The translations under genes were made by a program, and so were the position numbers. From Rhizobium sp. PDO1-076 (GTDB taxonomy: Bacteria > Pseudomonadota > Alphaproteobacteria > Rhizobiales > Rhizobiaceae), in assembly GCF_000247475.1 (NCBI RefSeq), contig NZ_AHZC01000144.1:1-47248 (forward strand): a stretch of DNA of 47,248 bases, in the 5' to 3' direction. Under the pieces are notes generated by a model. That model made no database searches. It was given only the letters and a program-made list of their open reading frames with translations, and was not told the origin of the DNA. Positions 26,060 through 33,779 of this stretch are shown one piece after another; position 1 is the stretch's first letter; every line of letters starts with the position of its first letter.

Positions 26060-27221
26060 CACTTGTCGCCTGCCTGCGCGCCTCGCGGTCGGCGGCAAAC
26101 ACATCGGCAATGGTCGATGCCTGGCTGACATCCACCATGTCATCCATCACATGTTCGACGATATCCGCCATGGCGAGGAAGCCGATGCGCTCCTCGACGA
26201 AGGCGTCGAAGGCGGTTTCTTCGGCAGCGTTGAGGATCGCGCCCTGGAGGCCGCCGCGTTCCAGTGCGGTGCGGGCAAGGCGGATCGCCGGAAAACGGGT
26301 TTCGTCCGGCGCTTCGAAGTCGAGGCGGGCGAGCTTGGCGAAATCGAGCCGGTCGACGTTGAGCGCGCAACGCTTCGGATAGGTCAGCGCATATCCGATC
26401 GCCGTGCGCATGTCGGGAACGCCCAGCTGGGCGATGACCGAACCGTCGGCATAACCGACCATCGAATGCACGATCGACTGCGGATGCACGATCACCTCGA
26501 TCTGGTCGGGCCGGACGTCGAAGAGATATTTCGCCTCGATCATTTCCAGCGCCTTGTTGAACATCGAGGCACTGCCGACGGAGATCTTCAGGCCCATCGA
26601 CCAGTTCGGATGGCTGCGGGCGGTCTGGACCGTGACATTGGCCATCTGTTCGCGCGTCTGTGTGCGGAATGGCCCCCCGGATGCCGTCAGCACGATGCGT
26701 TCCAGCACATGGCGCTGGTCGTTGTCGAGGCATTGGAAAATGGCCGAATGTTCGCTGTCGACGGGGATCAGCCGGCCGCCGGCCTGGCGCACGGCATCGA
26801 CAAACAGCGCGCCGGCCGAGACCAGGCATTCCTTGTTGGCCAGCGCGATATCCGCGCCGCGGGCGGCTGCGCGCAGCGTCGGGGCAAGGCCTGCCGTGCC
26901 GACGATCGCGGCCATGACCCAGCCGGCATCCATGTCGGCTGCTTCATCCAGACCGGAGGTTCCGGCCGCCACATCGACACCCGATCCGGCCAGTGCTGAT
27001 TTCAGCGCGATATACTGGCTTTCGTCGGCTGTTACCGCCAGCTTTGCCCCGGTGCGGCGGGCCTGTTCGGCCAGAAGTTCGATATTGCCGTTGCCGGTGA
27101 CGGCCATGATGTCATAGCGTTCGCGGCCGCCCAATTGCTCGATCACGTCGAGTGTATTCACACCGATCGACCCGGTGGAGCCGAGAACGGTGATGCGGCG
27201 ATGCCGTTCGCTGTCGATCAT
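26043..27221 (-). CDS. dxr: 1-deoxy-D-xylulose 5-phosphate reductoisomerase
   Basis: This 392-residue enzyme of the MEP isoprenoid pathway converts DXP to MEP with NADPH. Seen: N-terminal Rossmann motif LGSTGSIGVNTLDV, LANKECLVSAG, the metal/substrate block PVDSEHSAIFQCL, TASGGPFR and HPNWSMGLKISVGSASMFNKALEMIEA. Length is normal. The gene is alone, divergent from a P-type ATPase gene, and its end runs 17 bases into the serine hydrolase gene on the other strand. Confidence 0.96.
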   Translation of the reverse strand: MIDSERHRRITVLGSTGSIGVNTLDVIEQLGGRERYDIMAVTGNGNIELLAEQARRTGAKLAVTADESQYIALKSALAGSGVDVAAGTSGLDEAADMDAGWVMAAIVGTAGLAPTLRAAARGADIALANKECLVSAGALFVDAVRQAGGRLIPVDSEHSAIFQCLDNDQRHVLERIVLTASGGPFRTQTREQMANVTVQTARSHPNWSMGLKISVGSASMFNKALEMIEAKYLFDVRPDQIEVIVHPQSIVHSMVGYADGSVIAQLGVPDMRTAIGYALTYPKRCALNVDRLDFAKLARLDFEAPDETRFPAIRLARTALERGGLQGAILNAAEETAFDAFVEERIGFLAMADIVEHVMDDMVDVSQASTIADVFAADREARRQATSVIARF

Positions 27222-27342
27222 GCTGCTTATGTCCGAATTGCTTCATTCAGAGATGGCTCTACAAGGGAAAGATGGGACCAGCAAGGCCCGGCTGTTCAAC
27301 CTATCGCGTGATCGCCGGCCCGCCCCGAGACAGGATGTGACA

Positions 27343-29178
27343 ATGCTGCGTTTGCGCGAAATGGCGCCCGCCCTTCTGGCTGGTTTTGCCCTGCTCGGGC
27401 TGGCTCTTGGCGGCCTGTCCTATGCGCTCGGCCGACCGGATCTCGCATCGTCCGCCTGGCTGGTCAGCGGACTGGTCGTGCTGATTGCGCTTTTGACCGA
27501 GATTGTCCGCTCCGTCCTGTCCGGCAAGGTTGGCGTCGATGCCATTGCCGCCCTGTCGATCGGCGTTGCCCTTCTTTTGGGAGAAACGCTGGCCGGGGCG
27601 ATCGTTGCCATGATGTATGCCGGCGGGCAGCAGTTGGAGAGTTTCGCCGAGGGGCGAGCGCGGCGCGACATGACCGCCCTCCTGGGTCGTGTGGCGCGGA
27701 CTGCCATGGTCTATCGCGGCGCCGATCTGGCCTCTGTGCCGATCGAGGCCCTCAAGCCCGGCGATCGTGCCTTGATGCGCAGTGGCGAGGTCATCCCGGT
27801 CGATGGCCGGGTGCTTGCCGGAGCCATAGAGCTTGACCTTTCGGCACTGACGGGAGAGCCCTTGCCGGTCCGTTTTCTGCAAGGCGCCGAAGTGCCAAGC
27901 GGCGCGACGGTTGTCGGTGCGCCCTTCGATCTGCTGGTGCTGCGCGATTCTGCCGCGAGTACTTATGCCGGCATCGTCAGGCTGGTGGAGAATGCGCAGA
28001 AAAGCCGGGCGCCGATGGTCCGGCTTGCGGACCGCTACGCCCTGGCGTTTCTGGCTTTCACCCTTGCCCTGGCAGGCCTTGCCTACGGGTTCAGCCAGGA
28101 TGCGACCCGCGCCCTTGCGGTGCTGGTGGTGGCGACGCCCTGTCCGCTGATCCTTGCCGTTCCCGTCGCTGTCATCTCCGGCATGTCACGGGCCGCCGCC
28201 CATGGCGTGCTGATCAAGAGCGGCGGCGGACTGGAAGCATTGGCGGCGGTCAAGGTGGTGGTGCTGGACAAGACCGGTACCCTGACGGCTGGTCGTCCCG
28301 AGGTCAGCGAAATCCGCTGCTGTCCGGGCTTTGTCGCCGATGATATCCTGCGGCTTGCGGCCTCGCTGGATCAGGCGTCCGGCCATGTCACGGCCGAAGC
28401 GCTGGTGCGGGCCGCGGTCGCGCGCGGCCTGCATCTCGACCTGCCCGAAGACATTCACGAGATCGCCGGGTTCGGTATCGAAGGCCTTGTCACCGGCCAC
28501 CGCGTGGCCGTCGGCGGCGGGGGATTTGTCGCCTCCCGGCTGGCGCCGGGGGAACTGCTGCCGCGCCAGGTCGTGCCGGCTGAAACGGCCGTGGTCGCGG
28601 TTGCCATCGACGGCCGCGGTGCCGGCCATATCCTGCTGTCCGATCAGGTGCGGGCGGATGCCGGCCAGACGGTCGCTGCCTTCCGCAAGGTCGGCATCAC
28701 GCGGCTGGTCATGGCGTCCGGCGATCGAAGCGATATCGTCACGGCGGCGGCTGCGCGTCTCGGCCTCGATGGCGCCCATGGCGATCTCTCACCCGAGCGC
28801 AAGGTGGCGGTGATCGAAGCCGAGCGGCAGCATGGATCCGTGATGATGGTGGGCGACGGCGTCAATGATGCACCGGCGCTGGCGGTTGCCGATGTCGGTG
28901 TGGCGATCGGCGCGCGCGGATCGGCCGCCTCGTCCGAGACGGCCGATGTGGTGTTGCTGGTCGATGACCTGTCCCGCCTGCCGGTGGCCGTGGCGATTGC
29001 CAGACGTGCCCGGTTCATCGCCGTGCAGAGTGCCGTGGCCGGACTGGTCCTGTCCGGTGGCGCGATGATCGCGGCGGCGCTCGGCTATCTCGCGCCCGTG
29101 CAAGGTGCGCTGCTCCAGGAAGTGATCGATGTCGCGGTCATCTTGAATGCGCTACGGGCGTTGCGCAGCGCCGGCTGA
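27343..29178 (+). CDS. P1B-type heavy-metal ATPase without N-terminal metal-binding domain
   Basis: This 611-residue P-type ATPase has actuator motif TGEPLP near residue 170, phosphorylated Asp309 in DKTGTLT, and the hinge GDGVNDAPALAVADVG. The transmembrane metal motif is TPCPL (near residue 265) rather than the CPC of copper and zinc pumps. The nucleotide-binding His-Pro pair is changed: His348 is followed by Val (SGHVTAEAL). There is no N-terminal CxxC or His-rich domain. ATG 27343 leaves a 121-base gap to dxr; earlier ATGs overlap dxr. The metal cannot be named with confidence. The protein is shorter than ZntA or CadA (about 700 residues). Confidence 0.85.
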   Translation: MLRLREMAPALLAGFALLGLALGGLSYALGRPDLASSAWLVSGLVVLIALLTEIVRSVLSGKVGVDAIAALSIGVALLLGETLAGAIVAMMYAGGQQLESFAEGRARRDMTALLGRVARTAMVYRGADLASVPIEALKPGDRALMRSGEVIPVDGRVLAGAIELDLSALTGEPLPVRFLQGAEVPSGATVVGAPFDLLVLRDSAASTYAGIVRLVENAQKSRAPMVRLADRYALAFLAFTLALAGLAYGFSQDATRALAVLVVATPCPLILAVPVAVISGMSRAAAHGVLIKSGGGLEALAAVKVVVLDKTGTLTAGRPEVSEIRCCPGFVADDILRLAASLDQASGHVTAEALVRAAVARGLHLDLPEDIHEIAGFGIEGLVTGHRVAVGGGGFVASRLAPGELLPRQVVPAETAVVAVAIDGRGAGHILLSDQVRADAGQTVAAFRKVGITRLVMASGDRSDIVTAAAARLGLDGAHGDLSPERKVAVIEAERQHGSVMMVGDGVNDAPALAVADVGVAIGARGSAASSETADVVLLVDDLSRLPVAVAIARRARFIAVQSAVAGLVLSGGAMIAAALGYLAPVQGALLQEVIDVAVILNALRALRSAG

Positions 29179-29272
29179 TCTTCCTTTTCCGCTGGGTGCC
29201 AAATCGCTGAGCGGCGGGGCGGCTGCGGCCTGTCGCTTTTGAACGTCTTGTCGCAAAAGCAGTCTTTTTCCA

Positions 29273-29297
29273 GGAACAATCGCCGTCGAGGGTCGTT
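29273..29297 (+). promoter_or_regulatory. EcfG-type general stress promoter of the DUF892 gene
   Basis: GGAAC (29273-29277), 16 bases, then CGTT (29294-29297) is an exact match to the alphaproteobacterial EcfG/RpoE2 promoter consensus. It lies 35 bases before the ATG of the DUF892 gene. Confidence 0.75.
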
Positions 29298-29332
29298 CGA
29301 GTCGTGTCATTCCAACAATGAGGAGAACCCCA

Positions 29333-29833
29333 ATGGCCGACAAGACCCTCGACGATCTGTTCTACGAAACACTGAAAGACATCTACTACGCCGAACGCAA
29401 GATCCTGAAGACCCTGCCGAAGATGGCGCGGGCCGCTCAGAGCGAAAAGCTGAAGGCAGCCTTCCAGCAGCACAAGGACGAGACCGAAGGCCAGATCGAG
29501 CGCCTGCAGCAGGTGTTCGAGATCATCGGCAAGCGTCCGCGCGCCAAGACCTGCGCCGCCATCGATGGCATCGTCGAGGAAGGCGAGGAAATCATGGAGG
29601 AATTCAAGGGCTCGCCGGCCCATGATGCCGGTCTTCTTGCTTCAGCCCAGGCGGTCGAGCACTACGAGATCAGCCGCTACGGCACGCTTCGTGCCTGGGC
29701 CAAGCAGCTCGGCTACGCGGAAGCCGTCAAGCTCCTGGATGCAACGCTTGCGGAAGAATCCAAGACCGACGACGCCCTGACCAAGCTGGCAGAGACCGCG
29801 GTCAATTCCGCCGCACAGAAAAAGGCAGCGTAA
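29333..29833 (+). CDS. YciE/YciF-like (DUF892) ferritin-like stress protein
   Basis: This 166-residue all-helical protein belongs to the DUF892 (YciF) ferritin-like family. Glu and His residues expected for a di-iron four-helix bundle are visible: DIYYAERKILKTLPKMARAA, QQHKDETEGQIERL, and AQAVEHYEISRYGTLRAWA. The family is linked to osmotic and general stress; its chemistry is not settled. ATG 29333 has AGGAG 7 bases upstream. An EcfG-type promoter lies just before it and two hairpins follow, so it is a single-gene unit of the general stress response. DUF892 genes are recurrent EcfG targets in rhizobia. Confidence 0.9.
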   Translation: MADKTLDDLFYETLKDIYYAERKILKTLPKMARAAQSEKLKAAFQQHKDETEGQIERLQQVFEIIGKRPRAKTCAAIDGIVEEGEEIMEEFKGSPAHDAGLLASAQAVEHYEISRYGTLRAWAKQLGYAEAVKLLDATLAEESKTDDALTKLAETAVNSAAQKKAA

Positions 29834-29843
29834 CTGCTGCAAC

Positions 29844-29880
29844 GCGCGTTCCCGCTTTTCAGCGAATTGCGGGAACGCGC
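29844..29880 (+). terminator. Long hairpin after the DUF892 gene
   Basis: A 12-bp perfect inverted repeat (GCGCGTTCCCGC / GCGGGAACGCGC) encloses a 13-base loop, 11 bases after the stop. No T-run follows, so it may protect the mRNA end or assist the stronger hairpin at 29953. Confidence 0.5.
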
Positions 29881-29952
29881 GATCGCATATGTCCAGACAC
29901 GATCGCGAATGTAACACCGCCATGCGGTTTTGCTGAACGGTTCCGAAAACCC

Positions 29953-29991
29953 ACGAAGCCGGCAGATCAATCTGCCGGCTTCGTGTTTTTT
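29953..29991 (+). terminator. Strong rho-independent terminator
   Basis: A 14-bp perfect stem (ACGAAGCCGGCAGA, loop TCAA, TCTGCCGGCTTCGT) is followed by G and six T on the plus strand. It insulates the DUF892 gene from the convergent sigma-factor gene. Confidence 0.9.
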
Positions 29992-30088
29992 GAAATTGCA
30001 AACGCAGATAACCGCCCCCTGATCGAGCAAGGCGCGGTTCTCCCGGAGCAGTCGGCATTTGCGGCAATACTCTCCGCTCCCGGATGCA

Positions 30089-30607
30089 TCACCTGTCGAT
30101 GTCGGTTTCCCCGAGTTCCCGTTTCAGTTGTTCGCGGGCGCGGTTCAGGCGGCTCTTGACCGTTCCGACGGCACAGCCGCAAATCACGGCCGCATCCTCG
30201 TAGCGCTCGCCCAACATGACGATCAGCACCAGGATCTCGCGGTGGTGGGCGGGAAGCCGTTCCAGCGCCCGGCGGACTTCGTCGGCCTGAACGACCCAAT
30301 CCTGGCTGGCCTCGGTGACCAGAGTGGCTGCGAGAGCCTCCGGCAGGCCGATGCTCTCGCGGCTGCTTTTCTTGATGCGGGTGCAAAAGGTGTTGCGCAT
30401 GATGGTGAAGAGCCACGACTTGAGCCTGGTGCCGGGCTCGAACTTGTCGAGATTGGCCAGAGCCTTCATCAATGTCTCCTGCACCAGGTCGTCCGCTTCC
30501 TCGGGTTTCTGGCAAAAGGTGCGTGCAAAGGCACGCAATGCCGGAATGAGTGCGACGACGTCGGACTGTGCGGCAAGCTCGGCTTTACGGATCGACAAGT
30601 TCGCCAT
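30089..30607 (-). CDS. EcfG-like (ECF15) RNA polymerase sigma factor
   Basis: This 172-residue ECF sigma factor has only regions 2 and 4. Region 2: LIPALRAFARTFCQKPEEADDLVQETLMKAL, then LKSWLFTIMRNTF. Region 4: LERLPAHHREILVLIVMLGERYEDAAVICGCAVGTVKSRLNRAREQLKREL. These blocks resemble the EcfG/RpoE2 group that runs the alphaproteobacterial general stress response under PhyR-NepR. Upstream on its own strand lies an exact EcfG-type promoter, so it is probably self-activated or activated by a paralogue. No phyR is in the window; a NepR-like small protein is encoded about 0.8 kb away. Several rhizobia carry more than one ecfG, and this may be the secondary copy. Confidence 0.88.
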   Translation of the reverse strand: MANLSIRKAELAAQSDVVALIPALRAFARTFCQKPEEADDLVQETLMKALANLDKFEPGTRLKSWLFTIMRNTFCTRIKKSSRESIGLPEALAATLVTEASQDWVVQADEVRRALERLPAHHREILVLIVMLGERYEDAAVICGCAVGTVKSRLNRAREQLKRELGETDIDR

Positions 30608-30640
30608 CCTCCACGGTAACTATCAGATGCATGGATCGGA

Positions 30641-30665
30641 AACGCATCGAAATACGCATAGTTCC
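30641..30665 (-). promoter_or_regulatory. EcfG-type promoter of the sigma-factor gene
   Basis: Read on the minus strand: GGAAC (30665-30661), 16 bases, CGTT (30644-30641), an exact consensus match 33 bases upstream of the sigma-factor ATG. This implies positive autoregulation of the stress sigma factor. Confidence 0.75.
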
Positions 30666-30849
30666 CGAAGTGGACCGAAGAGCACCGACGTCCGGTTGCG
30701 GATGCGGTCCCTCAGGCGCTGGATCGGGCCACCCGTCGGACGATGCGACCAGTCATTCTGCTCCTGACACAGCCTTTCACTGGGCCTGACTTTGCTGCCG
30801 GCGCACACCCGCAGCCTTGATGTTGCGCTGCGGTTGGACCACTCCCGGG

Positions 30850-30874
30850 GGAACAAGTGCCTGCGGGAAGTGTT
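30850..30874 (+). promoter_or_regulatory. Probable EcfG-type promoter of the gene at 30962
   Basis: GGAAC (30850-30854), 16 bases, then TGTT (30871-30874). One base differs from the CGTT consensus; spacing is exact. It faces the hypothetical gene starting at 30962. Confidence 0.55.
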
Positions 30875-30961
30875 CTTTCGACATGACCTAATCGTATGAC
30901 CTCATTGGCCATGACGGAGACCGGCACGGCCAACGAGCACGGCAACGAGAAAGAGCAAGCG

Positions 30962-31297
30962 ATGACCAGACACCTTGAAAACGCCGATGGACAAGGGCAG
31001 ATCCTGATCGGAGAGCGGCTTTCGCCGGTGGCCTATCAGGTATCCGTGGAAGAGATCGACGGGCGGTATCAGGCCAGCGTCAGTCTGCATGCCCCGCGTG
31101 ACTGGTTGCTCAAGCAGGGCTTCAAATCACGCGCCACCCTCATTCTGGCCAATGGTGATCGGACCGATGTCGGACATGACGGGCCGGTCGACATCGGCGA
31201 CAATGTCAGCGTCATCCTCAGCGGTGCACCCCAATCCTTCGACGATCAGGCGTCCCTCGTTGAAAAATTCCCGGAACTGAAGCTTGGCGAAGCGTGA
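30962..31297 (+). CDS. Hypothetical protein, probable general-stress gene
   Basis: This 111-residue soluble protein resembles no family I recognise. It is beta-rich in the middle (AYQVSVEEIDGRYQASVSLHAPRDWLLKQGF) and acidic towards the end. There is no signal peptide, cysteine or membrane segment. The start is uncertain: ATG 30962 follows a weak GAGAAAGAG site, and in-frame ATGs at 30896 and 30911 have no site. An EcfG-type promoter lies 88 bases upstream, which places it in the stress regulon by inference. Codon use looks like its neighbours. Confidence 0.65.
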   Translation: MTRHLENADGQGQILIGERLSPVAYQVSVEEIDGRYQASVSLHAPRDWLLKQGFKSRATLILANGDRTDVGHDGPVDIGDNVSVILSGAPQSFDDQASLVEKFPELKLGEA

Positions 31298-31441
31298 CGA
31301 CGACGCGTAACGATTGCGTGTTGATTGTTGCGATGGGCGATTATCTGCGGTGAACCGCACTCGCCCCCGTTTCGTATATCGCTTGAATGGCGGATAGTAA
31401 AAAGAGTGCAGCGCGTGAAGACGTCAGTATCGGAGGACCGA

Positions 31442-31627
31442 ATGGGAAAGGCAGCGGGAGCGTCCGGGGCAGGCCGTCGCAATCGTACGGGAGGCATTGT
31501 TCGGGACAAGCTCGATCTGTTGATGTCTGAGCATGTGCGCGAAGAGGTGCCGGATCGCCTGATCGAACTGGCAAAGGAGTTGCAAACAGCCATCGAACAG
31601 AAAACGGCCGGTGAAAAAGACAGCTGA
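31442..31627 (+). CDS. NepR-like small protein, possible anti-sigma factor
   Basis: This 61-residue protein has a basic N-terminus (GKAAGASGAGRRNRTGG) and a helical part, IVRDKLDLLMSEHVREEVPDRLIELAKEL. The VPDRLxELxxxL block and the helix before it resemble NepR, the anti-sigma factor that holds EcfG until PhyR frees it. ATG 31442 has GGAGG six bases upstream. Its position 0.8 kb from an EcfG-like gene supports a sigma-control role, but the genes are not adjacent and no phyR is nearby. It could equally be an unrelated small helical protein. Confidence 0.6.
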   Translation: MGKAAGASGAGRRNRTGGIVRDKLDLLMSEHVREEVPDRLIELAKELQTAIEQKTAGEKDS

Positions 31628-31705
31628 CCGGCGGTTTTTCGAGACTTTTGTATTGAAATTTGATAAGTAAGAAATAGCTGATGTATTCGCTTGGGAGGAG
31701 AGCGG

Positions 31706-31864
31706 ATGTCCAATTTTCTTTGGTTTCTGGTGCTGCTGCTCGGCCCGGTCGTGGTCGGTGCATTGATTGCCTATGGGATGATGCAGATGCGCCTCTACAC
31801 GAGCGCTCGCTATCGCCGGGATGCATTGACCGGCGAAATCTATGGTAAGGATGATCGGCGATGA
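31706..31864 (+). CDS. Small single-span membrane protein
   Basis: This 52-residue protein has one membrane helix (FLWFLVLLLGPVVVGALIAYGMM) and a short basic and polar tail (YTSARYRRDALTGEIYGKDDRR). ATG 31706 follows GGAGGAG by five bases, a strong ribosome site that supports translation. It is unrecognised; small membrane proteins of this type are common in rhizobial stress regulons. It lies 78 bases after the NepR-like gene on the same strand and may share its transcript. Confidence 0.65.
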   Translation: MSNFLWFLVLLLGPVVVGALIAYGMMQMRLYTSARYRRDALTGEIYGKDDRR

Positions 31865-31910
31865 CAGGGAATTGGAGATGATAAATGCTTGGGTCGGCCG
31901 CCCAAAACGG

Positions 31911-31928
31911 CGCACTCTTTCGAGTGCG
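31911..31928. terminator. Short hairpin between convergent small genes
   Basis: A 7-bp perfect stem (CGCACTC / GAGTGCG) with a TTTC loop lies between the ends of the genes at 31706-31864 and 31937-32173. There is no T-run on either strand, so its role as terminator is weakly supported. Confidence 0.35.
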
Positions 31929-31936
31929 ACGTCGGC

Positions 31937-32173
31937 TTAGGTAAAGCTGCCGTCTGCGGGATCGTACCGCTTTCCTTTGGCAAGTGAGGCGAATTCGACC
32001 AGTTCGTCTTCGTCCTGAACGCCGCTTTCGACCAGATAGATCAGCAAAGCGGTGGCATTGTCGGCCTGTTTTGTATCGAGGATCAAATTTTCCTGGCGAC
32101 TGATCCGTCTTACCGCGCGTTCGACGATGTCGGCTTTGTCATGAGCCGAAGAGCCGAGGGATACAGATGCCAT
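31937..32173 (-). CDS. Small hypothetical protein
   Basis: This 78-residue, mostly helical, acidic protein (ADIVERAVRRISRQENLI, then ESGVQDEDELVEFASLAKG) has no signal, cysteine or membrane span and no family I recognise. ATG 32173 is chosen because GGAGG lies 7 bases upstream; the frame extends to 32245 without such a site. It is the last gene of the small-gene block and lies between that block and tRNA-Arg. Confidence 0.6.
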   Translation of the reverse strand: MASVSLGSSAHDKADIVERAVRRISRQENLILDTKQADNATALLIYLVESGVQDEDELVEFASLAKGKRYDPADGSFT

Positions 32174-32301
32174 GATTGGCCTCCTCCCGTTTAAGGCTGA
32201 CGCATTTGGAACACAAAACGTCGGCGTAGCACAAGTTGCCATCATGACTGTTTCCAGCCCGAATACAACCCATCAATCTCTACAGGCAAAAATTGGTCAA
32301 A

Positions 32302-32378
32302 TGGTGATCCCGACGCGATTCGAACGCGTGACCCTCAGATTAGGAATCTGATGCTCTATCCTGCTGAGCTACGGGACC
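32302..32378 (-). tRNA. tRNA-Arg (anticodon CCT)
   Basis: A 77-base cloverleaf on the minus strand. The acceptor GGTCCCG pairs with CGGGATC (one G-T pair), followed by discriminator A and an encoded CCA. The anticodon stem TCAGA/TCTGA encloses loop TTCCTAA, giving anticodon CCT (codon AGG). The T-arm contains GTTCGAATC. Confidence 0.96.
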
Positions 32379-32459
32379 ACTTCCTTCTCCATACAAAAGC
32401 AAAGCCGGCAAGCCAAGTGATTTTGCTTGTCCAGCCGTGCTTGCGTCGCCCAAAGGCCA

Positions 32460-33623
32460 CTATTCGGTCAGGCGCCGCTCGGCCAGGCGCACCCAGTAGG
32501 AAATGCCATGGCCGATGACTTCGTCGTTGAAATCATAGGCCGGGTTGTGAAGCCCTGCCGAATTGCCGTTGCCGATCATGATATAGGCGCCGGGCCGCGC
32601 CTGCAGCATGAAGGCGAAATCCTCGCCCGCCATGGAGGCGTCGACATCGGTATCGACATTCTGGACGCCGACGATGTCGATGGCCGCCTGGGCGGCGTGG
32701 TTGGTCTCGGACGGGTGATTGACCGTTACCGGGCAGGCGCGTTCATATTCGAATTCCGCCTTGGCGCCGTTTGCCGCAGCGATCCCGTGCGCCAGTTCGG
32801 CGATGCGCTTTTCGGCAAGGTCGCGCACGTCCTCGTCCAGCGAGCGCACAGTGCCGGTCAGATAGGCCTCTTCAGGGATGATGTTGTGGGTCGTGCCAGC
32901 GTGGAACTGGGTGACCGACACCACCACCGAACGCAGCGGATTGGCGTTGCGGGCGGCGATCGTCTGCAGTGCGCCGACGATCTGCGCACCGGTGACGATG
33001 GTATCGATGGTGTTGTGCGGCTCGGCGGCATGGCCGCCGCGGCCGGTGATCTTGATGGCGAACTTGTCGGGTGCGGCCATGATGCCGCCCTTGCGAATGG
33101 CAAAGCTGCCGGCCGCCATGCCCGGCATGTTGTGCATGCCGTAGACTTCCTCGATGCCGAAGCGCTCCATCAGACCGTCTTCGACCATGGCAAGCGCGCC
33201 GCGTCCGCCTTCTTCTGCCGGCTGGAAGATGACCACGACATTGCCATGGAAGGTGCGGGTTTCGGCCAGATACTTCGCCGCACCCAGAAGCATGGCGGTA
33301 TGGCCGTCATGGCCGCAGGCATGCATCCGACCCTCTGTCGTCGATGCCCAGGGCTTGCCGGTGATTTCGGTGAGCGGCAACGCATCCATGTCGGCGCGCA
33401 GCCCGATCGCGCGATCGCCCTGGCCGCGTCCCTTGATGACGCCGACGACGCCGGTGCGGCCGATGCCCGTCACCACCTCGTCGACACCGAATTCCTTCAG
33501 CTTCTGTTCGACGAAGCTGGCCGTGTTTTCAACGTCATAGAGGATTTCGGGATGGGCGTGCAGATGACGGCGCCATTCGGTGGCCTCCGACTGGAGTTCG
33601 GCGGCGCGGTTCAGAATTGGCAT
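32460..33623 (-). CDS. M20-family amidohydrolase (hippurate / N-acyl amino acid hydrolase type)
   Basis: This 387-residue metal-dependent amidohydrolase is of the HipO/IAA-amino acid hydrolase group. Metal motif HACGHDGHT (Cys103, His105, His108) and FQPAEEGG with the catalytic Glu pair are present. The dimerisation lid region GRGGHAAEPHNTID and the late MAGEDFAFM motif are typical. The family cleaves N-acyl groups from amino acids; the natural substrate cannot be told from sequence. ATG 33623 (MPILNRAAEL) is the standard start; a longer frame to 33761 is rejected. It is a single-gene unit divergent from the carboxypeptidase gene. Confidence 0.92.
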   Translation of the reverse strand: MPILNRAAELQSEATEWRRHLHAHPEILYDVENTASFVEQKLKEFGVDEVVTGIGRTGVVGVIKGRGQGDRAIGLRADMDALPLTEITGKPWASTTEGRMHACGHDGHTAMLLGAAKYLAETRTFHGNVVVIFQPAEEGGRGALAMVEDGLMERFGIEEVYGMHNMPGMAAGSFAIRKGGIMAAPDKFAIKITGRGGHAAEPHNTIDTIVTGAQIVGALQTIAARNANPLRSVVVSVTQFHAGTTHNIIPEEAYLTGTVRSLDEDVRDLAEKRIAELAHGIAAANGAKAEFEYERACPVTVNHPSETNHAAQAAIDIVGVQNVDTDVDASMAGEDFAFMLQARPGAYIMIGNGNSAGLHNPAYDFNDEVIGHGISYWVRLAERRLTE

Positions 33624-33779
33624 GTGGCTGTCCTGGTCGGTGCATTGCGGATCACGTGATTGTCGGCGCGGAATGTGCGCCTCCTGATTGACGTATTCAA
33701 TAGGCTTTGCCATTGCTTGCATTGCTACGGCAAACAGATGCCGAATGCGAGATATCCCCAATGTGAGAGGATTGAAGTC

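Larger units (their letters stand above)
30608..30961. other. 354-base divergent control region of the stress block
   Basis: This gap lies between the sigma-factor gene (minus) and a 111-residue hypothetical (plus). It contains one EcfG-type promoter facing each way (30641-30665 minus, 30850-30874 plus). The 180 bases between them hold no gene or hairpin that I can support. Confidence 0.6.

Noticed and set aside
31878..31940. 20-codon frame between the small stress genes
   Set aside because: Only a marginal ribosome site and it runs through the hairpin at 31911; too short to support.
32208..32232. GGAAC near 32208 as another EcfG-type promoter
   Set aside because: The bases 16-17 positions downstream do not give CGTT and it faces tRNA-Arg from the wrong side.
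32302..32378. tRNA-Arg(CCT) as an integration site for a genomic island
   Set aside because: No integrase gene, no duplicated tRNA 3' end seen nearby, and the flanking genes look native in codon use.
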